A DNA stretch of 64,000 nt from Lathyrus oleraceus (GCF_024323335.1 NC_066581.1:446425816-446489815), one strand, 5' to 3'. Shown: positions 1-11,068, counted from the stretch's first letter. Made by a program: numbers and translations. The notes: generated from the letters alone by a model not told the origin.

Positions 1-2102
1 GAGTGAAACGAACAACTGCGTCTAGCATGGTCGTTTGTGTTGTGGATTTGACACATAGATAATCTGAAAGCGGAGATCGGTCGGAAGCGTCTTGTTTCGG
101 AAGGCAGAAAGCGCGGAGAGTCTTGAGGACATGTGGGTTGTAACCGGGTTGGAACTTGATGAGATCACAGGTTCACATTGCCATTAGGAAATATTTTCCT
201 TTTGTGCGCAATTACATCTTTTCAGGGATTGCTTCCTGTGTACTGCTCAGTTACGAGCCACCTTTTTCAATCAATAAAACACATATTCAGTCAAATAATT
301 TTGTTTTTGTTTTCATTACCGCTTTGATTGCAAAAACATCCGTTTATTTTGATAAGAATCTTTGCATTTTGAGATGTAGGGGTCTCTTCCAATGCATGTT
401 TAGAGGATTGAAACTTGAAATCTTATTCGGAAGGTTGAGTGACCTTGGTGTCAAAATTTAGGCACGCCTGGGGCATGTTTTATCTGACGATCTCTTTTGC
501 AGGTGCTGTGGGCTATTTTCACTCACTTGCAGGTGGTGGTGCGAAGCGTTTCTTTTTGACGAAAGATTCCTTTGAGGTCCAATCAAGGACGAGAAATTGA
601 GGAATGGTATAGAGACGGCAAAAGGACTGTGACGATCCTAGAGGGTTAATCAAGAAGACACTTCAAAGTCTGAGGACTGGAGAGTTGACACGAATCTAAG
701 GAGGTCGATTTTCTTGAAGTAGGGAGAAGTCGAGAATACAAGGTGATGAATCGGCAAATACCGGATGAGTCTGGAGCTCTCAAAAGTGGAAAGTTGACAC
801 TGTGGTTAGATGGTGAATACCAATGTTCGGCGAGTCGACGGGTGTTCCGTGTCAAATATTTCGTATCTCCCCAGCAGGTTCGAGGTCGGTGTTTCCTCAG
901 CAGTCAGGCCTGAAGGTTGCTGCTCCCCCAGCAGGGGTGTGCGTTGGTTGTTTTTCCCCAGTAAAGTCCCCCAAGCAGATCGTGTTCAGTAGAGGTCATC
1001 CCCCGTGAGGGTTACTCTTTTCTCGGCATCAGTGATACCCCAAGCAGGGTCGGAGATTGGAGCGATATCGAGTTCCTCAACAGAGTTGCTCGTGCCGTCC
1101 CTTGAGGGGGATACTTTTTACGCATTCATCATTTAGAGAAGCATAACATATTGCATAACTAATTGCGTAGCATTTCCATGGTTATGGAGCATTACGCTGT
1201 AAAACTCATGCATCGGCATTGCAAGCATAAGCTAGTCTTGAGCCGTGGTTACCGTTTGAGAATTGGTTTAGCTGGTTGGTGAAGATGTTATTCTGAGGAG
1301 TTTGGCATCGTGATCTTGAATCAACAGTATTACCCAGTAGCGCGATATTGGAGGAAGAGATTCTGTCGTGCGGAGATGGAAATGAAGATTGGAGAACGTT
1401 ACGCGATCAGCGCGGAGATTGGGGTCCACCAGGAGAAAAGGAAGTGCTAGGCATTTTCTCAAGAACAGGGTTCAACTAGAGATGGAGATTGGATTTGAAG
1501 ATTGTATCTGGGATGAGGTCCTCAGGATTGTCTTCAGATCATGTGTCACCTTAGACTTTGGCGAGGCCAAGAGAAGTCGTTATGGGTGTCTTCAAGGGAA
1601 TAAATGCACATGTTACCTTCCTTTTGTGAAGGTGTACCCTCTAGTATGTCGCCATCAGAGTGGTGGTTGGTGTTATTTCCGACGTTGCCAACAGAATTAG
1701 CACAGGAGAATGGAGAACGGGGTTCAAATGGAGAAAAGTAGATACGGGGTGTCTTCTGGAGAATGGGGTTCACAACGACGATCGAGAGTTATCGTCAGGC
1801 GACTGGGGTTCAAATGGAAAACGGGGTTCATTATTTGCCAGCAAGAGTGACATGAAGTTGTGGGGGTTCAAATGCGGTGATCAGGGATCATCCACGCGAA
1901 AGAGAAAATATTTGTGTAGGGGTCCAAGAAAAAAAAAGTCAAAGAAGTTTTAGGGTTCAAGAAAAGCAAAAAAAAATAATAATAATTCCCAGCGGAGCGC
2001 AAATTATTCGTTTGTTCTTGGTATTCAACCACTCTTCACCCTGATCATCTGAAAGCCGAGGCTGTTCATATCGACAGGTTCACAATGGATTGAATAGGGG
2101 CA

Positions 2103-2364
2103 GATCGAAGAAGTTTCTGACGTTCAGGTCGATGCAACTTGTGGCATTTAGGCCAGGTTTCCGGTATTCAGACCGAAGTGGCATTCAGGCCAATTTTCCG
2201 ATGTTCAGATCGAAGAAGTTTCCGACACTCAGGTCGATACAACTTGTGGCATTCAGGCTAGTTTTTCCGGTATTCAGACCGAAGTGGCATTCAGGCCAAT
2301 TTTCCGATGCTCAGATCGAAGTCATTTCCAGTATTCAGACTGATGAGTGGCATTCAGGCCATGG
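2103..2364 (+). repeat. Tandem repeat in Ogre-A 3' UTR (about 105 bp x 2.5)
   Basis: Copy 1 is 2103-2207, copy 2 is 2208-2313 and a degenerate partial copy is 2314-2364. Each unit begins gatcgaag and contains smaller repeats of cattcaggcca and ttcagaccgaag, so the unit itself grew from shorter repeats. Confidence 0.85.
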
Positions 2365-2600
2365 TTATTTCTGTGTACTATTTATTTTGGTATCCAGGTT
2401 AACATTCTTTTTCGGTATTCAGACTGACTCTCACCGTATCAGACGGATTCTTCTTTCAAGACCACCTCTTTGCCGATTCTGACAGGCATTGTTACTTCAC
2501 TTCACTCTAGTGCAAATTTTCAGGCTTTTATTGTATTCAATCGCTTGATACCTCGAAAGTGTGAAAGTCGCTGCTATCTTCTTTTCGGGTCTCCAGTGGA

Positions 2601-2615
2601 TTGAATATGGGCAGC
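2601..2615 (+). promoter_or_regulatory. Polypurine tract of Ogre-A
   Basis: The purine-rich stretch ttgaatatgggcagc lies directly before the TGTAACACCTC start of the 3' LTR. This is the expected position of the plus-strand primer and sets the element on the + strand. Confidence 0.7.
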
Positions 2616-2758
2616 TGTAACACCTCAAAATTTGCCCTCCTCTTCTTGAGACTAGTTTGGGGCATTGCATTTCATGTTTTAGGGCATTAGGCATTGCATT
2701 TTGCATGTCATATAAAATGAGAAGATCATCCTCCAAAGTCTTTTCAGAAGATGGAGAA

Positions 2759-2763
2759 GTTAG
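2759..2763. repeat. Target site duplication of copia-1, left copy
   Basis: GTTAG here is repeated as GTTAG at 10161-10165 on the other side of copia-1. A 5-bp duplication is standard for copia integrases. Confidence 0.92.
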
Positions 2764-4154
2764 TGAAGGAGAATTGCGGTCCAAAACGCAACGGAAATTA
2801 AAATTTTCTCCTTTAGAGATCTTTACGAATGGTCATGATCAGTGATAGAATATTTACCTCTTATGACGATTGAAACCTTTGGTGCAGATCTCTTGTGACG
2901 ATCAAAACCTTTGATGCAGATCCACGAAGCGATCACAAACGTTGAACGATGACAACGTCTCTACTCAGTCCAAACGAACGGGTTCCTTCAATCTCAGTGC
3001 TAGCTGGTACGAATGAAGGCTTTGAGTGAGAGAGAGAGAGAGAGAGAAAACGAAAATAATGCAACCGCTATTTTATGCTTCTGCACAAGGGTTCTATTTA
3101 TAGAACCACTTGTGTGGGCTTCAAGCTAAAAAGCCCACTTAAGTGTATTTTGGCCTATATCTTATAATATGCCTAAAATCACTTAAGGCCATGGTACCTT
3201 ACCATATTTCATATTCCACTCAAGTACACCGTACCTTAAGATGTTCTATAATTCACTTAAGGGCACCGTACCTTACGATATTCCTTAGTTACTCTATCTC
3301 TCATCAATCCGTCCTTTGTGTGTGACCCTGTAGGTTTTCGTGACGTTGGCAATTATATTAAATCACGCATTTAACATAATAAACAGTGAGCGGTATCTAG
3401 CAACACATCACTGCTACTCAAGACACGAAAATGTCATGTGATCTGACAAAACCTTCTGTGACAATAATTATGTGTATAATTACCCTTTTGCCCTTATGTC
3501 TATATTGAACACAAGGCATAGACCGTGTCATCCTTGTCCAGTTCAATATTGGGCCCATAGACATTTATCCTGTTATGCAGGATGGGTAAATTCCATCTAG
3601 GTCACTCATGTCCCTTAGCATGCTTCGTGGAGTATCCATCAACTGTCTTTATGGTTATCCAGTTACGGACAACGTTGGATCAGCAATAAAGCACTCGACT
3701 ATACATCTAGGATCCATAGTGGTTTCAGGTCGAAGAGTGGAATACACTATTATCACCATGAGAATAACTTATGACACTTTGCATAACTTTCTATATAGTA
3801 TTCTCATAGCGGGTCAATCCGGTATAAATATTACTCTTAATATTCATACCTATGTTTAAGACTTGATAACTCTTTATCCATGATCCATGAGATGTGATCA
3901 TCAGTCTACAAACATAATAGTCTTAATGCTTTAATGTTATCCCACTTCACACTAAAGCTCGACTACGGATACTTTAAGAATAGTGTCCTTATGTTTAATG
4001 TGTTCTCATGATTAAGTCACACTTAATACATTAAACGGACTATCTATTCCAGGGACTTTATTAATCAACCATAATAAAGAAAATTCCTTTTATTATTAAT
4101 AAATAATTCGATACAAGTACCAAAAAGTATTGGCCTCTAGGGCTTACACCAACA
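2764..4154 (-). repeat. copia-1 3' LTR
   Basis: 1391 bp; on the - strand it runs TGTTGGTGTAAGCC to TCCTTCA. It contains the TATA-like ctatttatag (3094-3103, minus-strand sense) inside an 18-bp palindrome (3090-3107) and a (GA)n tract at 3026-3047. Confidence 0.95.
3090..3107 (-). promoter_or_regulatory. TATA box embedded in a palindrome, copia-1 3' LTR
   Basis: GGTTCTATTTATAGAACC: two perfect 7-bp arms around a 4-bp centre; the minus strand reads TATAAATAG. The same structure is at 9096-9113 (copia-1 5' LTR) and 34980-34997 (copia-2). At 22407-22424 (copia-3) both arms have changed together. Confidence 0.75.
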
Positions 4155-4169
4155 ATCTCCCACTAGCAC
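4155..4169 (-). promoter_or_regulatory. copia-1 polypurine tract
   Basis: On the minus strand gtgctagtgggagat directly precedes the 3' LTR. The same tract precedes the copia-2 3' LTR at 40579-40593 and, with one change, that of copia-3 (16112-16126). Confidence 0.85.
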
Positions 4170-4935
4170 TAGAGCCAATCAGGCATACCCCGTATGCCCA
4201 TTGATCTAGTATGGCCATCATGCTTCTGCTGCGCAAGAGGCTTTGTCAGTGGGTCAGCTATATTGTCAAGTGTAGGTACTTTACATATTTTCACATCTCC
4301 TCTATCTATTATCGCTCGAATGAGATGATAACGCCTGAGTATGTGTTTGGATCGTCGGTGAGATCTAGGCTCCTTAGCTTGTGCGATAGCACCATTGTTA
4401 TCATAATAGAGACAAATGGGATCCACAATGCTAGGGACTATGCCAAGTTCACTAATGAACTTTTGATCCAAACAACTCCCTTTCCTGCATTTGAGGCAGC
4501 AATATACTCGGCCTCGGTTGTAGAATCAGCAACTGTATCTTGCTTTGAACTTTTCAAGCTCACAGCGCCACCATTTCAGCAAAACACATAACCATTGGAA
4601 TCATTCATATTAAAGCGTCTCAGCACCTTGTCTATGTACTCTGACTCAGTCCAACCATTTTATGATCTATCTCTATAGATTCTGATTCCTAATATATAGG
4701 CTGCTTCACCTAGGTCCTTCGTAGAAAAGCATTTCCCTACCCAAGACTTTACTTGTTACAGGGTAGGGATATCGTTTCCAATAAGTAATGTGTCATCTAC
4801 ATATAATACCAGGAATACGATCATGCTCCCACTAACCTTCTTGTAGACACAAGGCTCATCTTCGTTCTTGATGAATCCATATTGTTTTACTGTTTCATAA
4901 AAACGAAGATTCCATGAGTAATACATCACCTTGAT
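4169..4935 (-). pseudogene. copia-1 reverse transcriptase / RNase H remnant
   Basis: Minus-strand fragments match copia-2 RT and RNase H. The RT part, in 4650-4935, keeps the catalytic YVDD (around 4790-4802) but has lost the whole N-terminal half of RT. The RNase H part (4169-4600) keeps the SWKSSKQDT-like (here SLKSSKQDT), DSTTEAEYIAAS and NNGAIAQAKEPRSHRRSKHI stretches. A further deletion near 4600 joins the RT end to RNase H and removes the first RNase H aspartate region. Nonsense codons and a frameshift are present, so no functional enzyme is expected. An intact relative would copy element RNA into DNA in cytoplasmic particles. Confidence 0.88.
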
Positions 4936-5013
4936 CAGATATCCATATATCTCAGGTAGGTGACGTATCCTGCCTGACCTACGTTGGTCTTGTTCTACTT
5001 GAGCATGTTGCTC

Positions 5014-5640
5014 TTACACTACTACTTGTGTTTCCTGCTCCAATTCCACCATAGGTGTGTCGATGCTTTGTGATTCTTGAATTTCTTCAAGCTCTACTTT
5101 CCTCCCACTGGTTCCTTTAGAAATAAAATCCCTTTCTAGGAAAACTTCAGTTCGAGCGACAAACACTTTGCCCTCAGAAGGATTGTAGAAGTAATACCCT
5201 CTTGTTTCTTTAGGATACCCCACAAATAAGCATTTGTCAGATTTGGGCTCAAGCTTAGTTGAAATTTGTCGTTTCACATAAACCTTGCAACCCCAAATCT
5301 TTATGTAAGACATATGTGGTTTCTTACCACTCCATATCTCATATGGTGTCTTCTCAACCTTTTTGGATGGATCATGGTTAAGTGTGTAAGCTACTGTCAA
5401 TAGTGCATGTCCCCAAAAGGAGTTTGGAAGATCGGCGTGACTCATCATGGATCGGACCATGTCCAACAGGGTTCGATTTCTTCTCTCAGATACACCATTC
5501 CATTGGGGTGTTCCAAGAGGAGTGAGTTGGGATAGGATCCCACACTCTTTCAGATGGTCATCAAACTCTAGGCTTAAATATTCACCACCTCGATCTGATC
5601 GAAGAGCTTTAATATTCTTACCTAGTTGGTTTTAACTCGT
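5014..5640 (-). pseudogene. copia-1 integrase fragment
   Basis: Open minus-strand frame from about 5640 to the stop at 5014 (the first ATG inside it, 5466, is internal and not a true start). It covers the second half of the integrase core, with the second catalytic Asp in SDRGGEYL and the catalytic Glu in WNGVSERRNRT, then the C-terminal part with the motif IKIWGCKVYVK. A deletion immediately upstream has removed the region with the first catalytic Asp and the gag-pre-integrase zinc-binding segment, so the core triad is incomplete. It ends in the variable linker before RT. Confidence 0.88.
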
Positions 5641-6916
5641 TAGGTTTCACCCTTTTAGTATTAATGTTATTAATAGGCATTTCGAGATCAAGGACATAAA
5701 GTCCATTGCTCATTTGTGCAGTAGCATAGAATATATCATTCAAATAAATTGAGCAACAATTGTTCTTTATTATAAATGAAAAACCAAACTTGTCCAGACA
5801 AGAAATGGAAATAATATTCCTGCTAATTGCAGGTATATAATAACAGTTCTCTAACTGAATTATAAAACCACTAGGTAAAGTCAATACATAAGATCCTACG
5901 GCTAAAGTAGCAACCTTTGCTCCATTGCCAACTCGTAGGTCAACTTCACCTTTTGCCAAATCTCTACTCCCTTTCAGCCCCTGCACATTTGTACAAATGT
6001 GAGAACCGCATCCAGTATCTAATACCCATGATGCAGAAGTAGATAAGTTAATAACAAAAATACCTGAAGTTGAAGTCTCTACTCCATTCTTCTTATCTTC
6101 CAGGTACTTTGGGCAGTTCCTCTTCCAATGTCCGGTCTTACCGCAATGGAAGCAGGTGCCTTCTTTTGCTATGCCTCCACTAGGCTTTAAAGCAGTATCG
6201 GTGGGTTTGGGTTTGGCAACTTCCTTGCCTTTCCCTTTATCACCCTGCTTAGTGGGCCTTTTCTTCTGTCTCTTTCCATTTCCGATCATGAGAATGAACT
6301 TCCCTTTTGACTTCAGATTCTGCTCGGCAGTTCTTAACATGGCGAGCAGTTCAGAAAGAGATTTGTCCATATCAATCATATTGAAATTTAGGACAAATTG
6401 ACTGAAACTATCTGGCAACGATTGCAAGATCAAACCAGTCGCAAGTTCCTTTTCGAGGGGAAAACCCAATCTCTCAAGGTTTTTCACATACCCAATCATC
6501 TTGAGTACATGGGGACCTACAGGGGCTCCCTCAGCTAACTTGCCTTGAAAAAGGGCTTTTGAAACTTCAAACCTCTCATGCCTTGCTTGCTCTTGATAGA
6601 GCATCTTCAAGTGTTCGATCATATCGAACGCTGACATGTTCTCATGTTGCTTTTGCAATTCTGAGTTCATGGTAGCCAGCATGAGACAAGCAGTTTCATT
6701 GGCATCATCGACATGCTTCTTATAAGCATCTCTTTCTGCCTTAGGTGCAGAACTAGGAGGTTCCTCTTTAGGAACAGGTGTCTCCAAGACATACAGCTTT
6801 TTATCATGTTTGAGGACAATCCTCAGGTTTCGGGGCCAATCCAGAAAATTTGTCCCAGACAATTTTTCCTTGTCAAGGATTGATCGCAAGATGTTGTTAG
6901 AGGTGTTTGCTGTCAT
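5618..6916 (-). CDS. copia-1 Gag-protease, 432 aa
   Basis: Best preserved reading frame of the window. The ATG is at 6916 on the minus strand, and homologous ATGs open gag in copia-2 (36877) and copia-3 (20395). Residues 1-200 are the copia Gag (UBN2-type) capsid region; 205-240 is a basic Lys-rich linker; 255-268 is the CCHC knuckle CFHCGKTGHWKRNC that binds RNA; the aspartic protease begins near 295 with WVLDTGCGSHI (DTG at 300-302). The frame ends shortly after the protease because a deletion of about 355 bp relative to copia-2 joins KPNEL to the integrase region and makes a stop. Unlike copia-2 and copia-3 it has no nonsense codon in Gag, so it might still make particles. Expression is not shown. 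Confidence 0.9.
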   Translation of the reverse strand: MTANTSNNILRSILDKEKLSGTNFLDWPRNLRIVLKHDKKLYVLETPVPKEEPPSSAPKAERDAYKKHVDDANETACLMLATMNSELQKQHENMSAFDMIEHLKMLYQEQARHERFEVSKALFQGKLAEGAPVGPHVLKMIGYVKNLERLGFPLEKELATGLILQSLPDSFSQFVLNFNMIDMDKSLSELLAMLRTAEQNLKSKGKFILMIGNGKRQKKRPTKQGDKGKGKEVAKPKPTDTALKPSGGIAKEGTCFHCGKTGHWKRNCPKYLEDKKNGVETSTSGIFVINLSTSASWVLDTGCGSHICTNVQGLKGSRDLAKGEVDLRVGNGAKVATLAVGSYVLTLPSGFIIQLENCYYIPAISRNIISISCLDKFGFSFIIKNNCCSIYLNDIFYATAQMSNGLYVLDLEMPINNINTKRVKPNELKPTR

Positions 6917-8744
6917 GGTTATCTACATAAGGATTAAGAAAATATAAGTATCATTGACATATTTAATTAGGCCTTTAATCAAATATGCTCCCACTATTTT
7001 ACTCAAAACAAATGACCCTCATCATTTGATTCGGAAAATCCCGTTGGAAGATTTTCTAGTGGGTCGAGATCCATATTTCACTTCGTTCTAAGTCCGCGTA
7101 GGCGGATTACACAAAACTAGGTTATTTAGGTAGGAACTCCTTCCAATTGTATCTCATACAACTCTCGAAAATTTCAGTTGGGTGAATAACTCCTTATTCC
7201 AATCCATCATATGGATCATTCCCAACTCTTGCTTCTAAACATATATATAATCTTATTATAATTTGTTTAGTTAAGTTTGACCCATTGTTTTAACAGTTGG
7301 ATATTACAATTATCCCATCGCACCTTACAAATATATAGATCATGCACCTCGCGTAGGCGAAACCTACATTATCCATTACTAGTCTTGATGAGTGTTAAAA
7401 CTTGGAAAGCATAAACTTAATATTTAATTTTGAGGGAATTGTAATTGTCCTGATCTCACCGGCTTATTTATCATATAAATCGTCTCTCACATGCATCAAC
7501 ATATATTCACATGCATCAACATACATACACATGCATCAACATACATACACAATGAAGTAGTTATGGCCCCTAGCGCAATTGTTCTCCCAAGCCAATGAGA
7601 GAACCTAAGTTAACCTAATAACGATCTAAGCTTCTCCAAGCAAGATCTTCAAGGTTGTCCTCCTTTGATATTGAATTCTTCTCTTTCTTCATAACATTGT
7701 CTTCTTTTCTTTCTTCATTACATTACAGAAGAAACTCGTTTTACATACGAGGGATTGAGATGAGAAAAGAAGTTACATTAAGAGATTAAAATGAGAGGCA
7801 CGACACGCAGGTCGTATTTAAAAAAACCCAAAACAAAATGAAGGAAGACTAAGGCCATAACTGATCACCACAAGGCAATAATAACAAACACATTATTATT
7901 ATTATTAATTTTAATTCCTTTAATTAATTAAAACCAAATTAAATTTCGGCGACCGATCACACTACGCAGAGTTAGCCGGGGGTTCCGCTGTGAGTGTGAC
8001 GATCGTCACAAGCATGTTACCACCGTCACAGGTCACAAGCATGTTACGACCGTCACAGGCATATGTTACAACCGTCACGGGGCCAAAACAGAAACGCCTA
8101 CAATTTTGGATCTGTGATTGTGACTACCGTCACAAAGCACGTGACGACCGTCACGTCCTTGTTACGACCGTCATGGGTCTGTTACGAATGTCACGCGGCT
8201 TGTTACGACCGTTACGCTTCCAAAATAACAGAACTTTGAAACAGTCTACAAACCTGTTCCAAAAACCCTAAATTCACAACTCCTTGACGGCACAACCCTT
8301 GCGCCGTCACCAACCCTAATGCGCCAATTTCAGACCGTCAAACACACCTCGATTATTGATTCAGTATGATTGATCAACAGGTCATTGCTTCACCATACTA
8401 ATGTCGGATTCCGAAGTAAATGACCATTGATCGCTCAAAGGAAAACAACCACTTAGTGTTTGAATGAACGAAACAGAAACAGTATATCACATATACCGTA
8501 CTTTGCATTAGGATTACTAATATCATATATAAGCTGATCGGTCTCAATTGCGTAACCTATGGACGATCGATGTATCGCTGCTTCACTATACTAATGTCGG
8601 TACCGAAGCATAGTCAACATCAATCATCCAACTCGTACACTCATGATGCCAAATTTAATTACCCGTTTAATTAATTGATTCATTCTGTCTTTTAATCATA
8701 TTAATACAGAAATTAAACAGCTATCCGATTCATGGTTTCGTAAG
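6917..8744 (-). other. copia-1 untranslated leader
   Basis: About 1.8 kb between PBS and gag with no coding signal. Most of it aligns with the leaders of copia-2 (35296-36876) and copia-3 (20396-22085), including the cctacgcgagg-type boxes (7351-7365). The exception is 7990-8220, a palindrome array private to this copy. Confidence 0.8.
7996..8215. repeat. Array of nine 14-bp degenerate palindromes
   Basis: Units start at 7996, 8016, 8043, 8065, 8120, 8141, 8161, 8181 and 8202; the consensus is GTKACGACCGTCAC. The first, GTGACGATCGTCAC, is a perfect palindrome. Starts are mostly 20-22 bp apart, with one 27-bp and one 55-bp step. Copia-2 and copia-3 lack the array at the matching place. Half-sites TGACG/CGTCA resemble plant bZIP (TGA-type) sites; a role in binding or RNA folding is inference. 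Confidence 0.85.
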
Positions 8745-8758
8745 TGGCTCTGATACCA
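8745..8758 (-). promoter_or_regulatory. copia-1 primer binding site
   Basis: On the minus strand this reads TGGTATCAGAGCCA, complementary to the 3' end of plant initiator methionine tRNA, two bases after the 5' LTR. This is the standard copia PBS. Confidence 0.95.
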
Positions 8759-8759
8759 C

Positions 8760-9022
8760 TGAAGGAGAATTGCGGTCCAAAATGCAACGGAAATAAAAAA
8801 TTTCTCCTTTAGAGATCCTTACGAATGGTCATGATCAGTGATAGAATATTTACCTCTTATGACGATTGAAACCTTTGGTGCAGATCTCTTGTGACGATCA
8901 AAACCTTTGATGCAGATCCACGAAGCGATCACGAACGTTGAACGATGACAACGTCTCTACTCAGTCCACACGAACGGGTTCCTTCAATCTCAGTGCTAGC
9001 TGGTACGAATGAAGGCTTTGAG

Positions 9023-9053
<31 letters not shown>

Positions 9054-10160
9054 AAACGAAAATAATGCAACCGCTATTTTATGCTTCTGCACAAGGGTTC
9101 TATTTATAGAACCACTTGTGTGGGCTTCAAGCTAAAAAGCCCACTTAAGTGTATTTTGGCCTATATCTTATAATATGCCCAAAATCACTTAAGCCCATGG
9201 TACCTTACCATATTTCGTATTCCACTCAAGTACACCGTACCTTACGATGTTCTATAATTCACTTAAGGGCACCGTACCTTACGGTATTCCTTAGTTACTC
9301 TATCTCTCATCAATCCGTCCTTTGTGTGTGACCCTGTAGGTTTTCGTGACGTTGGAAATTATATTAAATCACGCATTTAACATAATAAACAGTGAGCGGT
9401 ATCTAGCAACACATCACTGCTACCCAAGACACGAAAATGTCATGTGATCTGACAAAACCTTCTGTGATAATAAGTATGTGTATAATTACCCTTTTGCCCT
9501 TATGTCTATATTGAACACAAGGCATAGACCGTGTCATTCTTGCCCAGTTCAATATTGGGCCCATAGATATTTATCCCGTTATGCAGGATGGGCAAATTCC
9601 ATCTAGGTCACTCATGTCCCTCAGCATGCTTCGTGGAGTATCCATCAACTGTCTTTATGGTTATCCTGTTACGGACAAAGTTGGATCAGCAATAAAGCAC
9701 TCGACTATACATCTAGGATCCATAGTGGTTTCGGGTCGAAGAGTGGAATACACTATTATCACCATGAGAATAACTTATGACACTTTGCATAACTTTCTAT
9801 ATAGTATTCTCATAGCGGGTCAATCCGGTATAAATATTACTCTTAATATTCATACCTATGTTTAAGACTTGATAACTCTTTATCCATGATCCATGAGATG
9901 TGATCATCAGTCTACAAACATAATAGTCTTAATGCTTTAATGTTATCCCACTTCACACTAAAGCTCGACTACGGATACTTTAAGAATAGTGTCCTTATGT
10001 TTAATGTGTTCTCATGATTAAGTCACACTTAATACATTAAACGGACTATCTATTCCAGGGACTTTATTAATCAACCATAATAAAGAAAATGCCTTTTATT
10101 ATTAATAAATAATTCGATACAAGTACCAAAAAGTATTGGCCTATAGGGCTTACACCAACA
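8760..10160 (-). repeat. copia-1 5' LTR
   Basis: 1401 bp, partner of 2764-4154. The 10-bp length difference comes largely from the (GA)n tract (9024-9053 here versus 3026-3047). The TATA palindrome is at 9096-9113. The right flank GTTAG completes the target duplication. Confidence 0.95.
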
Positions 10161-10165
10161 GTTAG
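10161..10165. repeat. Target site duplication of copia-1, right copy
   Basis: GTTAG, identical to 2759-2763. Confidence 0.92.
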
Positions 10166-11059
10166 GAGATTCAAGCTTGAGGGTCTCTATGAATTGATCA
10201 TCAACCATCTGAGGATATGGGCTCCAATTAGGGTTTCTTGATTTCTCAGATGTCTTGAGCATCATCTTATCTGCAAGGATATATCACCATCATCATGGTT
10301 CTATCATCATCATGACATTTCAAGGTCATCTGAGGACCAAAAGTCAACTGTGCAGTCAACTGAGGGCTATGAGGTGGAGAAATGAGTTGAGACACCTCAA
10401 TCATGTTCAAATGGGGTCTATTCATCATTCTAAACATCCATCTTGAAGATTCAAAGGTCATGGCAAAAGTTACTAAAATTGGAAAATGACCTATAATTCT
10501 TTGTTTCCAAATTTGGCAAGTTTTTGGTCCACTTTCAACTAGACTTTTCAATATCATAGAAGTTTCAAATGGATTTTGGTGAATATGAAAGTTATAGATA
10601 TTTGTCTCCCCTTTCCAAAAAGTCCTAATTCATGTCCATTTGATGAATGGTTGAGGAGTTATGGTCATTTGATCACAAGGTGTGCATAGAAATTCAAAAT
10701 GGCATAACTTTTGATACAATGCTCCAAATTGGTTCATTCTTTTGGCAAAATGCTTCTCATGTTCAAGACATCTCAAAATGAGCTTTGCCAAGCCTGGGAA
10801 AAGTGTGTATGCTCATTATTTCACACATGTTCAAATTGAAGAAAATCTTCACCATTCATTCTTGGCTTAAGATGCAAGCAAATTAATCTTAAAATCCTAG
10901 CCCTTGGTTGTTCATGAGTGAATTAGAAGTTTAGCATGGGAGATTACACGTGGATTATGACCATTAGAGCTCACTTTTCATTTTTTGCATTTGGCTTCAT
11001 AATTCACTAATCATGATTAGTACATGGCTAATATGATTATCAGTGTAATTAGCAAGGAA

Positions 11060-11068
11060 TATAAATAG
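11060..11068 (+). promoter_or_regulatory. Candidate TATA box of the Ogre-A LTR
   Basis: TATAAATAG followed by an A/C-rich, initiator-like region. The Y and Z LTRs have a similar TATAAATA(G) at the matching place (27087, 50081, 33689). Start site not shown. Confidence 0.6.

Larger units (their letters stand above)
1..2615 (+). mobile_element. Ogre-A internal region, 3' untranslated part
   Basis: Sequence upstream of the Ogre-A polypurine tract and 3' LTR. I see no gag, protease, RT or integrase motif in any frame. Short open frames (for example 1389-1700 and 1660-1953) show no recognisable domain. The stretch holds many short dispersed repeats (cccagcag-type boxes at 860-1060, ggggttcaaatgg-type boxes at 1710-1880), an A-rich tract at 1925-1980 and a tandem repeat at 2103-2364. 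Long repeat-rich 3' UTRs are usual for Ogre elements. The rest of the element lies left of the window. Confidence 0.7.
2764..10160 (-). mobile_element. copia-1, complete Ty1/copia retrotransposon (Angela-like)
   Basis: A 7397-bp element with two LTRs (2764-4154 and 8760-10160), initiator-Met-type PBS, polypurine tract and perfect 5-bp target duplication GTTAG. Gag resembles Angela/BARE-type elements of the Tork clade (N-terminal LSGTNFLDW-type motif, CCHC knuckle); this lineage call is from family knowledge. It is defective: the pol region has at least three internal deletions (near 5637, 4918 and 4600). It lies inside the Ogre-A LTR, so it is younger than Ogre-A. The two LTRs look nearly identical by eye, which suggests recent insertion. 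Confidence 0.95.

Noticed and set aside
1389..1953. Open frames of about 100 codons with Arg/Lys-rich ends
   Set aside because: Overlapping frames in both strands over repeat-rich 3' UTR; no recognisable domain.
7996..8215. CRISPR-like regularly spaced repeats
   Set aside because: The repeats are short, degenerate palindromes with 6-8 bp between them, no spacers of usual size and no cas genes, in a plant retrotransposon.
10255..10557. Frames rich in His/Met on both strands near 10.3-10.5 kb
   Set aside because: They come from catcatcatgg-type LTR sequence in the Ogre-A LTR; no domain.
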